Source: JBAXPV01 sp037132075 (GTDB lineage: Bacteria; Bacteroidota; Bacteroidia; Bacteroidales; CAIXZF01). Taken from it: a stretch of DNA of 64,000 nt. Below the pieces are notes generated by a model. It had not been told where the DNA came from. It did no database searches and saw nothing but the letters and a program-made list of their open reading frames with translations. Location: contig JBAXPV010000016.1 in NCBI GenBank assembly GCA_037132075.1, forward strand, positions 1 through 64,000, written 5' to 3'. This document shows, in pieces, positions 21,601 to 26,114 of the stretch (the first letter of the stretch is position 1; each line of letters opens with the position of its first letter). Both the position numbers and the translations under genes were made by a program.

Positions 21601-22704
21601 GGTAATGTTGGAGGAGTAACTGCCTGTCGAAGAAGAGCTTCCTAATGAAGTTTTGGTATCTGATGTTGTCGGATTTTGGTTGATACTCCAGCAATGCCCG
21701 TATTGTGTCGGATTGGTGGTTCCCAAAGAAGTTATATTGCCTGTAAAGGTTGCCGCATTGTAATCCACGTTTGTCGCTGCCTGTGTCGTAACCACAGGAG
21801 CATAACCCAGGGAAGTAATGACCACCGAGCCATTCCCTGATTGATAGCCACCTGTATTCGTAGGATTTGCGCCTGCATTATAGGAACCGCCACCGCCGCC
21901 GGCGCCATAGTTTTGACTCTGGTCACCACCGGCACCACCGGAGTAACCACCGCCACCGGCACCCCCGCCTGTGTTTCCATGCGTTCCGCCACCACCGCCA
22001 AAGCCGCCGGTCACGGTAGAGGCCGTATTTCCGCCCACACCGCCATTGGTAAATGAATTTCCGCCGGTTCCCCAGGATCCAGCTCCTCCATTACCTGTAA
22101 ATCCGCCGCCACCTGCTGCTCCGGAAGTGTTGCCGGAACCTCCGTTGCCGGAAGAGCCTCCCGAAAAGAAATTACCACTCCCTTGACCGCTATTTGAAGT
22201 TACTGCATCGGCATTATATAGTGATGAGGTGGTATTGTACTGACCACCTCCACCACCGGCGATTACCAGTATTGAAGCCGTGGTGTTGTATGGCGACTGG
22301 ATCACGAAAGATCCTCCGCCACCGCCACCGCTTTGTGAATAAGGCCCTTGTCGCCCAACAATTATTTTTACTACCTGGCCAACGACTAGTGAGAAATCGC
22401 CGGCAATCATGGCACCTTTTCCGTAGTTATTTGCACCTCCTCCTTGTGCACCTTTTGCCACAATACGGTAAGTCCCGGTTGCCGGAACGGTCCACTCCTG
22501 GATGCCTTGGGTGTTAATGGTAATATTACCTGCAAGTGTAGTACCGGAATATGCCGTATTCACCTGTGCCTGTGTGGGACCGTATTGTCCGCTTGCGCTG
22601 GCATTTGTAAAGGTGTATACCGTTTGCCCAAAAATCGATTGAACAAAAAAGAAAGCTACGAGGGTTAACAGGTAGTGTCGGGGGGTGTGTTGTTTTGTTG
22701 TCAT
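3667..22704 (-). CDS. Giant secreted multi-domain protein with nine Gly-rich modules
   Basis: A single uninterrupted 6345-aa frame, starting with a signal peptide (Y-L-L-T-L-V-A-F-F-F core, cleaved after F-G before Q). Approximate domain order: Gly-rich module 1 (29-300), FN3-like domain (301-400), Gly-rich 2 (404-672), then four rounds of a beta-sandwich domain (SGxxLTxNITITAPTGFEVS type) plus an FN3-like domain plus Gly-rich modules 3-6 (905-2607). Next come two Ig domains, then three rounds of an Ig-like domain (INWYT), a Gly-rich module (7-9; 2986-4234) and paired Big_2-like domains. After these follow four MBG-like repeats (KTYGDA, about 4597-5102), an eight-unit Ig array (about 5296-6002) and a tandem Ig_7-like tail ending C-T-E-S-A-S-R. 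Gly-rich modules carry GAQGG, GGGGGG-S-F-V and AGGGGGSYNxG, as in the Gly_rich family that includes ALK/LTK. No T9SS sorting domain, sortase motif or transmembrane anchor is visible at the C-terminus. Last gene of a six-gene same-strand convoy. A role in adhesion or extracellular matrix is inference. Confidence 0.93.
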   Translation of the reverse strand: MTTKQHTPRHYLLTLVAFFFVQSIFGQTVYTFTNASASGQYGPTQAQVNTAYSGTTLAGNITINTQGIQEWTVPATGTYRIVAKGAQGGGANNYGKGAMIAGDFSLVVGQVVKIIVGRQGPYSQSGGGGGGSFVIQSPYNTTASILVIAGGGGGQYNTTSSLYNADAVTSNSGQGSGNFFSGGSSGNGGSGNTSGAAGGGGFTGNGGAGSWGTGGNSFTNGGVGGNTASTVTGGFGGGGGTHGNTGGGAGGGGYSGGAGGDQSQNYGAGGGGGSYNAGANPTNTGGYQSGNGSVVITSLGYAPVVTTQAATNVDYNAATFTGNITSLGTTNPTQYGHCWSINQNPTTSDTKTSLGSSSSTGSYSSNITGLTEGATYYVRAYATNSYGTNYGNQVSLVSISSSAYVFTNAGVSGQSGPTQSQVNTAYTSTNLAGHVTVNTQGIQEWTVPATGQYRITCLGAQGGGANNFGKGAKMTGEFTLTSGQVIKIMVGQQGPYSQSGGGGGGSFAIKSPYNTTASILVIAGGGGGQYNTTAALFNADATTANSGLGSGNFVSGGSSGNGGGGNGSGAAGGGGFTGNGGNGNWGTGGNSFTNGGVGGNTASTITGGFGGGGGTHGNTGGGAGGGGYSGGAGGDQSENYGAGGGGGSYNSGINQANSSGVRTSNGLVLITNTVLTPSILTSGAFSAFSAMTGIASTAQSFTASGTGLTANITITAPTGFEVSIASGSGYASSITLTQSSGTVGSTTIYTRLSTSATGTPSGNVALTSTSATTVNVAASGTVYADPTTQATNVTFSSITTVTGSISWTNGNGSNRAVFMKAANTGSAAPVDATSYGASTSFGSGTQIGSTGWFCVYNGTGTTVAVTNLTTATFYTVMVVEYNGVSGYQTYLTATATNNPNTFNTSILTTLNYSGGIVNWTVPAGVTTISIDAYGAQGGSGTESGITYTGGLGARMKGDFTVTPGQVIKILVGQQGGSIGSYKAGGGGGGTFVVQSPYNNDASKLIIAGGGSGGGGNSNPANGNPGLITTSGGNSISSNGGSSGSGGGASGGTAGGGGLTGNGASTTCASVPSVGQSFTNGGTGGGAGTCAAGGGYGGFGGGSGGEWCCQGAPGAGGGYSGGAGVNSNGVAGGGGSYNGGVSPLNASGVRSGNGYLTITCYITPTVVTSGIPNTFTASAGIASAEQVFTASGVLLTGNITITAPTGYEITNTSGSNYATTVTLIPSSGTVPVTNIYARLTNAASGTPSGNITVASANATTVNVAVNGIVYVTPTTQASNITFSGTTIAQTTISWTNGNGSNRLVFVKAANSGTVTPANNVIFTANTSFGAGTQCLSTGWYCVYNGNGSSVTVTDLLPVTDYIAMVIEYNGVSGSSAYLTTTATNNPKSVTTSNTTNFNYSGSIVSYTIPAGVTNIAIDAYGAQGGSGTESGVTYTGGLGARMKGDFTVTPGQVIKILVGQQGGACGGYKAGGGGGGTFVVASPYNTDASKLIIAGGGSGGGGNSNPANGNPGLTSTSGGNSATSNGGSAGYGGAASSGTAGGGGLLGNGAGTSCSYVPGVGLSFTNGGSGGGAGTCAAGGGYGGFGGGSGGEWCCSGAPGAGGGYSGGAGTNSNGIAGGGGSFNGGNNQTNTAGARSGHGILTITFYGITPTIVCANTLSAFTSYTGITSTAQSLSVSGYNLTTGITITAPTGFEVSTTSGGTYSGSITLAQSGGTVPNTTIYLRMSTAASGTPSANVVLTSTGASTVNIAASGTVYAAPATQATNVTFSSITTSTCSISWTNGNGSMRAVFMKAANTGSPSPANGTSYTASTSLGSGTQAGSGWYCIYNGSGTSVAVTNLLTATFYTVMVVEYNGTAPYQIYFTTAGTNNPNTSYTTILTTFNYSGSIVNWTVPAGVTSISVDASGAQGGNDYCSSGYNYGGLGARIKGTFTVVPGNTIQLLSGGVGGNSALTCSRGGGGGGGSFVYNLSSTTLLVAAGGGGGAGQASYGSQTDANANATTDGKAGTAGGGAAGGTSGAGGSATSMTGGGAGWNSNGASSTYGGGGYRFLAGGAGGVKYTDGGDGGFGGGGGSYAGAGGGGGYSGGGGGGWSMSGWGGGAGSYNAGICKTNIAATNSGNGTISITCLINPTIVTGGLLNAFTSSQGIVSANQTFTVSGFHLSDNIVITAPTGFEVSVASGSGFAGSIALTPSSENVAETIIYVRLTNSATGTPSGNIVLSATGATSQNVAASGTVYVAPTSQATNLSFSGTTISQTTASWTNGNGSSRVVFVKAANTGTASPVNNTIYTPNTVFGSGTQIASSGWFCIYNGTGTSVTVTNLLPVTNYIVMAIECNGVAGSMAYFTSSATNNPKSFVTASSNTFSYTGSITNYIVPAGVTTITVDAYGAQGGHDYCSTGYNYGGLGARMKGTFTVTPGNTIQLLVGGTGGNSALTCSRGGGGGGGTFVYNLSTTTLLIAAGGGGGAGQAAYGSQTDANASATANGKAGTAGGGAAGGTSGAGGSATSMTGGGAGWNSNGASSTYGGGGYRFLAGGAGGVLYSDGAVGGFGGGGGSYAGAGGGGGYSGGGGGGWSMSGWGGGGGSYNAGTNVLNTAAYQSGNGSVIITFYGTLPTISTGGTLSSFTTNAGTPSAAQSFTMSGINLTANISITVPSGFEISTTSGSGYSSSLTLTQSGGNVANTTIYVRLSSAATGTPSGNVSLTSTGATQVDLAASGTANALPVISAHPSTSSQTVNLNDALSGLSVTATAGSGTISSYQWYKNASNSNTGGTAIGTNSASYMPLSSTAGVLYYYCVVTNSNGGITSSNVSGSVTVNEIPAISVQPNASAQAYCLNVSATALTVTATAGSGTITTYQWYKNASNANTGGTTVGTNNSSYTPLTTTAGTLYYYCVITNSNGGTKTSNVSGSVSVTALPSIPSSVTSTPTSVCSGSAANLNATSSGNNINWYTVASGGSALTTVTSGVNYTVNPTVQTIYYAEAMTVSSQTFNYSGSIVNFTVPSGVTSIVVEARGAQGGNGGNGSISGGLGAMMRGTISVTPGQVLKVLVGQQGIQNKTCGPGDGGGGGGSFVTDNSNNPLVIAGGGGGASYYNNVGQNASTGTSGTAGGGGSTGGSGGNGGSSASASGGGGLTGNGANSAWNSGSLTGGKSFTNGGAGGPGQPGYASDGGFGGGGGTHSCCVGGGGGGGYSGGAGGGQCNAGGGGGSYNAGTGQTNTAGFQSGNGQVLISWSASGTTCPSASRTAVTVSITPNASIESVTGTSPLCVGTTTTYSANTVVLSGGNGAWSSSNTSVATVNASTGVVTAVSAGSCNIIYTITGGCGGTKTALQALTVNALPVLSPITGTTTVCQGFTTTLSNSTSGGSWTSATTGVATIGVSSGIASGVSPGSSVITYSYTNGNGCSNTVTTNVGVSALPTVPTSVSASPSTLCSGASSNLTATSSGNNINWYTVNTGGSAVGTSASGTNFTVNPSNTTTYYAEAMTVTSQTFNYSGSIVNFTVPAGVTSLVIEARGAQGGNGGTGSVSGGLGAMMRGTVTVTPGQVLKVLVGQQGIQNKTCGPGDGGGGGGSFVTDNSNNPLVIAGGGGGASYYNNAGQNASTGTSGLGGGSSGTGGSSGSGGSSPSASGGGGLTGNGANSGWNSGYLTGGKSFTNGGAGGPGYPGYASDGGFGGGGGTHSCCVGGGGGGGYSGGAGGGSCTAGGGGGSYNAGTSQTNTAGYQSGNGQVLITWSAVGTTCPSSSRTSVTVTTTANASVASVSGTSPLCVGGTTTYSANTVVLSGGTAAWSSSNTAVATVNASTGVVTAIAAGTCNITYTITGGCAGTPSASQSLTVYALPIVPAITGATSLCKGTTTTLSNTYSGGSWSSASTSVTTVDPTSGLVSGIIAGTSAISYTVTDAHLCSNSTSFTLAVSELPAVPTGLSASPAIICNGAASNLNATSAGNNINWYTTASDGTSIGTSSSAANFSVSPSVTTTYYAEAATFSSGSQTFDYSGSIVNFTVPTGVTSLVVETRGAQGGTGAAAGGLGAYIKGTISVTPGQVLKILVGGQGASGTQGGGGGGSFVATSANSPLVVAGGGGGGHYVANSISYANATTGTSGMAGIHGSNNVLGGAGGTNGGGGGCASQYSSSEGAGGGGFTSNGSSCYGTGGGASFVNGGAGGAKAGTGGNGGFGGGGGADWLSWTGGGGGGGYSGGGGGTYHGVGGGGGSYNAGTNQTNTAGAQSGNGQVVLTWTAAAAVCPSASRTAVTLTVTPTASIASVSGTTPLCVGITATYAANTVILGGGTGTWSSSNTAVATVNATSGLVTAVAAGTCNIVYTITGGCSGTKTAQQSLTVNALPVLDAISGASAVCVESTITLTHSTTGGTWSSASSGIASVSPSTGVVTGVSAGTATISYSVTNSNGCVKAVTKSITVNAALAAPTPVSATPATVLPSSPSNLIATSTGNNIKWYTAASGGTLLTTVSSGTNYSVSPSATTTYYAEASGGCISLTRTPLTVTVHNIPTVTTAAISSIGSNSANGGGNVTANGGDLVTVSGICWSHSTNPVVTGSKTTDGAISGIFTSAMSSLTTGAYYVRAYATNAMGTAYGSEVSFSPFVLGPFNGISKTYGDADFVIINPTSPSYGAFSYTSGNTDVATISGNTVHIVGVGTSTITANQAAAGAFGPASASATLTVGKANQVLTLNLPTTAPLNTFTSTSVPISANSSVELLVTITLDGSSTASATLNGTIGSYLVTNISSIGTLKFNATQAGNELYNSATISQSFDVVKNNQTITFNSLSDLTYYPGLTSTLTASATSTLDVSFSVISGPATVSEKTLTMTGAGTIVIQASQEGNTSNNPAPNVVRNLIVNKATPAITNFGDLTKTYGDAAFSLNPSSASTGAYSYTSSNTDVATITGDLVNIAGFGTTTLTVNQAADANYIGATATCMLTVSKADQTISITTIPDVLLLDFVGNPIQPAATTSSGLPVTFEVQTGSVATLSAPDLLVTTLQTGSVTVKASQPGNTNFNPAPLASKLFNVDKANQTITFDALPVKNLGDPAFDLTASSTSLLTVSYLSSNTAVATISGNTVTITGEGTSDIIASQAGNDYYNAASTVTQTLTVSPCVNPTLAGTITSSQSQCGSFDPDVITSAVSPSGQNGSIEYKWQQSTSGSSSGFADIDFTNAPTYNPATITQTTWFRRLAKVSCTGSDWTDAAVSNALEMTTLPVNTISLSSATGTNAQSACINTAIVNITYTTTGATGASVSVLPSGVVSNWASNTLTISGTPTESGTFNYNIALTGGCGTVTETGTITVTPVSAGGSVTGGTSVCIIGNSTILTLSGQTGSVEKWQSSIDDLNWSTNVSCTTTTYTASSVGSDTYYRAVVKSGLCTSANSASTQITVYPETVAGSVTGGTTICNGSTSGLLTLSGKTGTIIKWQSSAEGDTWSDITNTETTYTSGTLSATTQFRAVVQNGLCSPANSSATTVTVDPTSLGGSISGGTTVCTGTNSTDLTLTAYTGNIVKWQYSTDNWTTPVDIDNVSNTLTVSNLVTSTQYRAEVKSGTCSSTTSTPATITVDAASAGGTISGGATVCTGTNSTTLNLGTHTGSILGWQSSTNDGIIWMDIANTTASNAATNLSVTTIYRAVVKNGTCNAANSASASVTVDPASVGGSVTGEATVCTGTNSSTLTLADNLGTVQYWQSSTNGTDWSTIGGTATVTYTATNLSATTQYRAVVKSGGCSSTQSSPGTITVDPATVGGAVTGGTVVCTGNTSALLTLSGHNGTVIKWQSSTDGNNWSDIDNTATTYTSGPISTTTQFRAVSQRGTCAPANSTATSVTIVPAVGGSVSGGGTTLCAGTNSTTFNLSGHTGTVQKWQSSTNGTDWADIATATSTSYTTTNLAVTTTFRAVVNSGECSVANSTEATVPIDHVSVGGTVSPTTSVCSGINSTTMTLSDYTGNITGWRSSTTSDFSAAVTAIANTTNTLTATNLLATTYYRALVTNGVCASDYSTTATITPSPCNPTDGGTIAASQAGINPFNPAAFTSSALPTGQTGALVYKWQKSTTSSTEAFSDIGSSNTATYDAPSISVTTWYKRLAIVTYETDWTNAVSSNVLEASVVECSLPASAGSITASQSICTGRAAAEITSASAPGTYVGTLQYQWQKSTTGALDGFSDISGSNTATYSPGSFSTTTWYQRLAGVNCMSGSLGSNVIQITVNTPSYSPTPPTIGSLQAYGVNIKWYDASTGGNLLSASAAIEDGHAYYASQTVNGCESAARFKVIGIVDATPCSPTANATQSLGSGSTVANLTTLTGNDIRWYLDASGGTALAPSTSLLSGTHYYYATQTIDCTESASRNRVTVTLP
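4700..6820 (-). repeat. Eight-unit Ig-like tandem repeat within the giant protein
   Basis: About 2.1 kb encodes eight consecutive units of roughly 85-90 residues. Each follows the plan G-G-S-V-T-G-G-T-x-V-C-T-G-T-N-S-T, then L-T-L-S-G-H-T-G-x-V, then K-W-Q-S-S-T-x-G-x-x-W, Y-T, Q-Y-R-A-V-V and K-S-G-x-C. Two cysteines per unit at fixed positions suggest one disulfide in each Ig fold. Units differ at many positions, so this is an older array than the Gly-rich duplications. Confidence 0.85.
15092..15237 (-). repeat. 146-bp perfect direct repeat, copy A (Gly-rich module 6)
   Basis: This stretch is identical base for base to 16535-16680, 1443 bp (481 codons) away. Identity includes all synonymous positions, so the copy is recent or kept uniform by gene conversion. 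The flanks also stay similar, with scattered mismatches. Confidence 0.9.
16535..16680 (-). repeat. 146-bp perfect direct repeat, copy B (Gly-rich module 5)
   Basis: Partner of 15092-15237. Recombination between the two copies would delete or add exactly one 481-codon unit (beta-sandwich, FN3-like and Gly-rich parts) without changing frame. Confidence 0.9.
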
Positions 22705-22729
22705 GGGTGATGGGGTTAGGGTGATGGGG
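22705..22729 (+). other. Potential G-quadruplex just before the giant gene's start codon
   Basis: On the plus strand, the template strand for the giant gene, four G-runs of 3, 4, 3 and 4 (22705-22707, 22712-22715, 22719-22721, 22726-22729) are separated by loops of 4, 3 and 4 bases. This fits the usual G3+N1-7 rule. More GGG runs follow near 22741 and 22747. The motif abuts the ATG at 22704, so the mRNA leader is C-rich. Formation is untested. Confidence 0.55.
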
Positions 22730-22743
22730 TGATTGGTGATGGG

Positions 22744-25700
22744 TTATGGGATTGTTACTGTTATGGCGAGTCTGGTGGCACTTTCGGTGCAATCTATTTT
22801 TTGGGTAGCATAATAAGTATTTGTGCCTGATGATAATGAAGTTGTTGGTTCCAGGGCTGTTCCACCGCTTGCAGTGAGATACCACCGGATGTTTGTTCCG
22901 GTTAATGTTGTCAGATTTGATACACGTGCCCCTGCACCAGGTGTTTGAGGTGAATCTGCTGTTGGCGCACAAGGCGTCATATCAACATTCCCGACAACTG
23001 TAAAGCGTGCTGCGCTTTCGCACCCATTCATTGTTTGGCTGGCGTAATATGTATGTCCATCAATCAATGTGGTGCTGCTTGATAAAGGAGTCACATCGGC
23101 TCCTTCAAGATACCATTTTAGTCCGGTCCCTGAAGCCTGGAGGCTTGCTACTGTGGGCCAGGACCCTCCTGAGTAGGATGAGGGGTTCACCGTTATTTGA
23201 AGCACATTCGATGCTGCGGCTGCCGGCCAGCTTTCGTTGCAGGTCACTGTTGAAAGTCTTTTGAACCAGGTTGTTACGCTTAAAGTTCCGGGTGTATGTG
23301 TGGTGGACGTACTTGAGGCTATATCGGCAAAACCTAAGGAACTGCTGGTCGTTGAATATTGCCATTTATATTCCAGGGTACCTGTTTGTCCGCTTGGAAC
23401 AGCACTGCTGGTAAAAGCAGCCGGAACGGAGCCGGTACATATTGTTTGCTCACTGGCAATAGTACCGCCGCTACTGGGGTTGGCACAGGTTGATACTGTA
23501 TATTCAAAAGCACCCATCGACGGTAATGTTAAGCTTCGGTCAGGTCCTCCGTCGTAATCGGTGGTGATGCCTGTGCCTGTAGCGGCAATCAGGGAGGGCA
23601 TGGTTGGGAGATAATCGGCTGCGGTATTACCAGGCGTTGGGTTGGTAAATGCAGGATCGGTGTTAAAACTGTGTGCATCCTGTGCTGTAGCGGTTTTCCA
23701 TGCGCTCAGGCTGCTGATATCATTCGACGCACTGTAAGTTCCACTTTTGTGATATCCCAGCATGCCCCCTGAACCACTGGCTAGGTAATCATTGTAATCC
23801 ATTGTAAAACTGGAGTTCCCGTCAAAAGCCAGGTAAGCCGCAAAGTGTTTTCCTGTTGACCCGTTATTCGTTCGAGCATTAACAAAAACATTGTTCCTGA
23901 AATTTCTGATGCTGCTGTTTGATGCACTGTAAAGACAGTAGCTGTTCAGGGAGCCAGAGCCGGGAGAGCCGGAAAGGTATACCGTATTGAAATAAATGTT
24001 GCTGGTGGTGCCTGACGTTCCCGGCTCATAAATTCCATAGATGTTTGTCGTATTATTTCCTCCCAGCGTTATAATGTTGTTTGAATAGGTAGCAACGCCT
24101 CCCCCGATCTTGATTCCATAGGTATTGGCAGCGCCGCTGCCTGTATTGGCACCCATTCCGTAAACGAGATTTCTGGAAACGGAACTCGCTGTTGTCTGCC
24201 CATAAAAGTAAAGGCCGGCAACATGTCCCTGAAAGTTTGCGCTGGAGTTTGAGATGTTATAAACCGTATTGCCAGAGATGGTATGGCTGAAATTACTGGA
24301 ACCTGAAAATAAAATTCCTCCTGCGGAAAGTGTCGTGTTGTCTGATTGACCGGGAATCGGGCCTGTTTGAGAATTGGCGTTAGCAATCGTCAGGTCGTGT
24401 ATGGAATTCCTTGAAATGGTGTAGGTACCGGACGCATATGCCCATATACCATATACCTTGCCCTTGGTGTCGACATTCGCATTGGTAGTTCCGTTAGTAA
24501 GATTCGCAATGATGTTGTTGCTTAAGGTCATCGTTCCGCCATTCCCGTCGCCTGAGTAGCCAATAACTGTCTGGGCAGAACTGACGTCGGTTGCGGCTGA
24601 AAGCGACTGAATACTGTTTGCTATGGTAGCGCTTCCAATGGTATTATCGCTGATAACATTGATATTGGCTCTGGCTTGCTGGTGAATTCCCCAAAAATTG
24701 GTCGCATAAGCAGAATTGGTGTTGTTTAGTGTGATGGCGCTAATTACATTATTCTGAACGTAGCAATTACCATCTCCCTGGAGATGGATTGCTAAAAATC
24801 GGCCATTATTACTTGAACAGGTATAAGAAATAGACCCGCCGTCGCTTCCTGCCCCTATGTAATTGGGTGCAGTGGTCCCCATATTAACGGCGCCCCAATC
24901 AATATAAATCCCCCACCAGTCAGCGCCGCCTACGTTCGAATAATTAATGTTACTGATCGTGTTTCCCTGGATATTGCTCGCCCTTGCTGTGCCGACATGA
25001 AGCTGGATGCCCCAGAAATAATTAGTGCTTGAAGACTTTGTGAAGGTCCCTGTGCATCCGGGACCGCTTCCTCCGATGTAATTGTATGAAATGGTGAAAT
25101 TGTCGCCATATGGAGTACCATTGTTCTGGGTATTAATGTAGATAATATTGTAACTACCACCCGCAGGTTGGAATGTCGTTGTTTCATAAAAGCTATTTCC
25201 CGTAATGGTCCAGTCGCTATTGTAACCCTTAGTATCCACAGCTTCGGCAAGGAGAATTCCACATGAGCTATTGTTAGGATTCAGGAAATTATATATGTTA
25301 TTGTTGCTTATTGTATTTAAGATATTTGAAGCAGTGCTGCTGCCAATCGAATAGATGACATTCAGCGGTCTGTTGGTGCCTGCACCAGTGATTTCGTTGT
25401 GGTCAATGATGTTGGAATTGTTCCCGGTGGAACCGCTGGCGGTGGTGCTGAAGATCAGGATTGCGCCATTGGAAGCATTATTAGAAGCCTGTATCTTACA
25501 GTACTCAATCGTGTTATTCGTGGCATTATTGATAAAGCGGATGGCTGCGGTGCTACCTCCGGAAGCGCTGGTATTGATGATGACCAGGCTGATATTACCA
25601 CCCGTGCCATTGACCTGGCCATCTATGGTCACATTCTGGGCCCCGTTGAGGTCGATAAGGGGGCTGCCCATACTTCCGCTGATGGATAATCCGCCAACAC

Positions 25701-26016
25701 TTGGACTAATGTTAACCGATTCATAACTTGAACCGCTTGTGCCACTGGCATAAAGCACAGCCGATGAACTTTCGCTTGTACTGGCATTCACCTTAATGGT
25801 AATTACGCCCTGGTGTGTGCCATCATTGATTTTCGCGAAGGCAGCCCCTAAGGTGGTATAAGTGCTTGGTCCCATGGTGCCTGCGGTGGCGCTGACTTCA
25901 ATGTTGTTGCCCGATTGCGCTCGCAGCTGAACTGTGATCAACATCATCACGAAAAATGCTGATATAAATAGTTTTACAGCAAATGTGAAGGAGGCGAACG
26001 ATTTAAAGCTTTTCAT
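22744..26016 (-). CDS. Secreted parallel beta-helix protein with Ig-like tail
   Basis: About 1090 aa from the chosen ATG at 26016. A longer frame opens at 26049, but the signal peptide starts at M-K-S-F-K-S-F and ends L-R-A-Q. After a short segment (Y-T-T-L-G-A-A-F-A-K-I-N-D-G-T-H) the bulk, to about residue 840, has the Asn-rich strand-and-turn pattern of right-handed parallel beta-helices (N-N-T-I-E-Y-C-K, N-S-N-I-I-D-H-N, S-N-I-Q-G-N-T-I). That fold is common in polysaccharide lyases and adhesins, but no catalytic set was recognised. It is followed by a Cys-bounded Ig-like module (GGTIASEQTICTG to W-F-K-R-L) and the shared tail ending C-T-E-S-A-T-R. Its helix region is clearly paralogous to that of the upstream neighbour. 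39 bp separate its stop from the giant gene's start. No T9SS C-terminal domain. Confidence 0.9.
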   Translation of the reverse strand: MKSFKSFASFTFAVKLFISAFFVMMLITVQLRAQSGNNIEVSATAGTMGPSTYTTLGAAFAKINDGTHQGVITIKVNASTSESSSAVLYASGTSGSSYESVNISPSVGGLSISGSMGSPLIDLNGAQNVTIDGQVNGTGGNISLVIINTSASGGSTAAIRFINNATNNTIEYCKIQASNNASNGAILIFSTTASGSTGNNSNIIDHNEITGAGTNRPLNVIYSIGSSTASNILNTISNNNIYNFLNPNNSSCGILLAEAVDTKGYNSDWTITGNSFYETTTFQPAGGSYNIIYINTQNNGTPYGDNFTISYNYIGGSGPGCTGTFTKSSSTNYFWGIQLHVGTARASNIQGNTISNINYSNVGGADWWGIYIDWGAVNMGTTAPNYIGAGSDGGSISYTCSSNNGRFLAIHLQGDGNCYVQNNVISAITLNNTNSAYATNFWGIHQQARANINVISDNTIGSATIANSIQSLSAATDVSSAQTVIGYSGDGNGGTMTLSNNIIANLTNGTTNANVDTKGKVYGIWAYASGTYTISRNSIHDLTIANANSQTGPIPGQSDNTTLSAGGILFSGSSNFSHTISGNTVYNISNSSANFQGHVAGLYFYGQTTASSVSRNLVYGMGANTGSGAANTYGIKIGGGVATYSNNIITLGGNNTTNIYGIYEPGTSGTTSNIYFNTVYLSGSPGSGSLNSYCLYSASNSSIRNFRNNVFVNARTNNGSTGKHFAAYLAFDGNSSFTMDYNDYLASGSGGMLGYHKSGTYSASNDISSLSAWKTATAQDAHSFNTDPAFTNPTPGNTAADYLPTMPSLIAATGTGITTDYDGGPDRSLTLPSMGAFEYTVSTCANPSSGGTIASEQTICTGSVPAAFTSSAVPSGQTGTLEYKWQYSTTSSSLGFADIASSTSTTHTPGTLSVTTWFKRLSTVTCNESWPAAAASNVLQITVNPSSYSGGSWPTVASLQASGTGLKWYLEGADVTPLSSSTTLIDGHTYYASQTMNGCESAARFTVVGNVDMTPCAPTADSPQTPGAGARVSNLTTLTGTNIRWYLTASGGTALEPTTSLSSGTNTYYATQKIDCTESATRLAITVTIP

Positions 26017-26114
26017 AAGGCAAATATTTAGTGTCAATGTGTAAAACAAGTGGTGACTTGATGATTAGGGAAGATTTGCTTTAAGTTCAATTTTATAATT
26101 TATGAATATTAATA

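Larger units (their letters stand above)
10005..22620 (-). repeat. Nine Gly-rich modules in nested duplications
   Basis: Approximate spans, in order of translation: 21805-22620, 20690-21495, 19220-19990, 17765-18530, 16320-17060, 14885-15625, 13010-13750, 11515-12250 and 10005-10745. Each has an N-terminal beta-rich part (W-T-V-P-A-G-V-T, then GAQGG, then I-x-V-G-x-x-G), a poly-Gly core and a closing N-T-A-G-x-Q-S-G-N-G-x-V-x-I strand. Equivalent positions of modules 1/2, 3/4, 5/6 and 7/8 are offset by 1122, 1458, 1443 and 1500 bp. All are multiples of three, so whole blocks were duplicated in frame. Confidence 0.85.
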
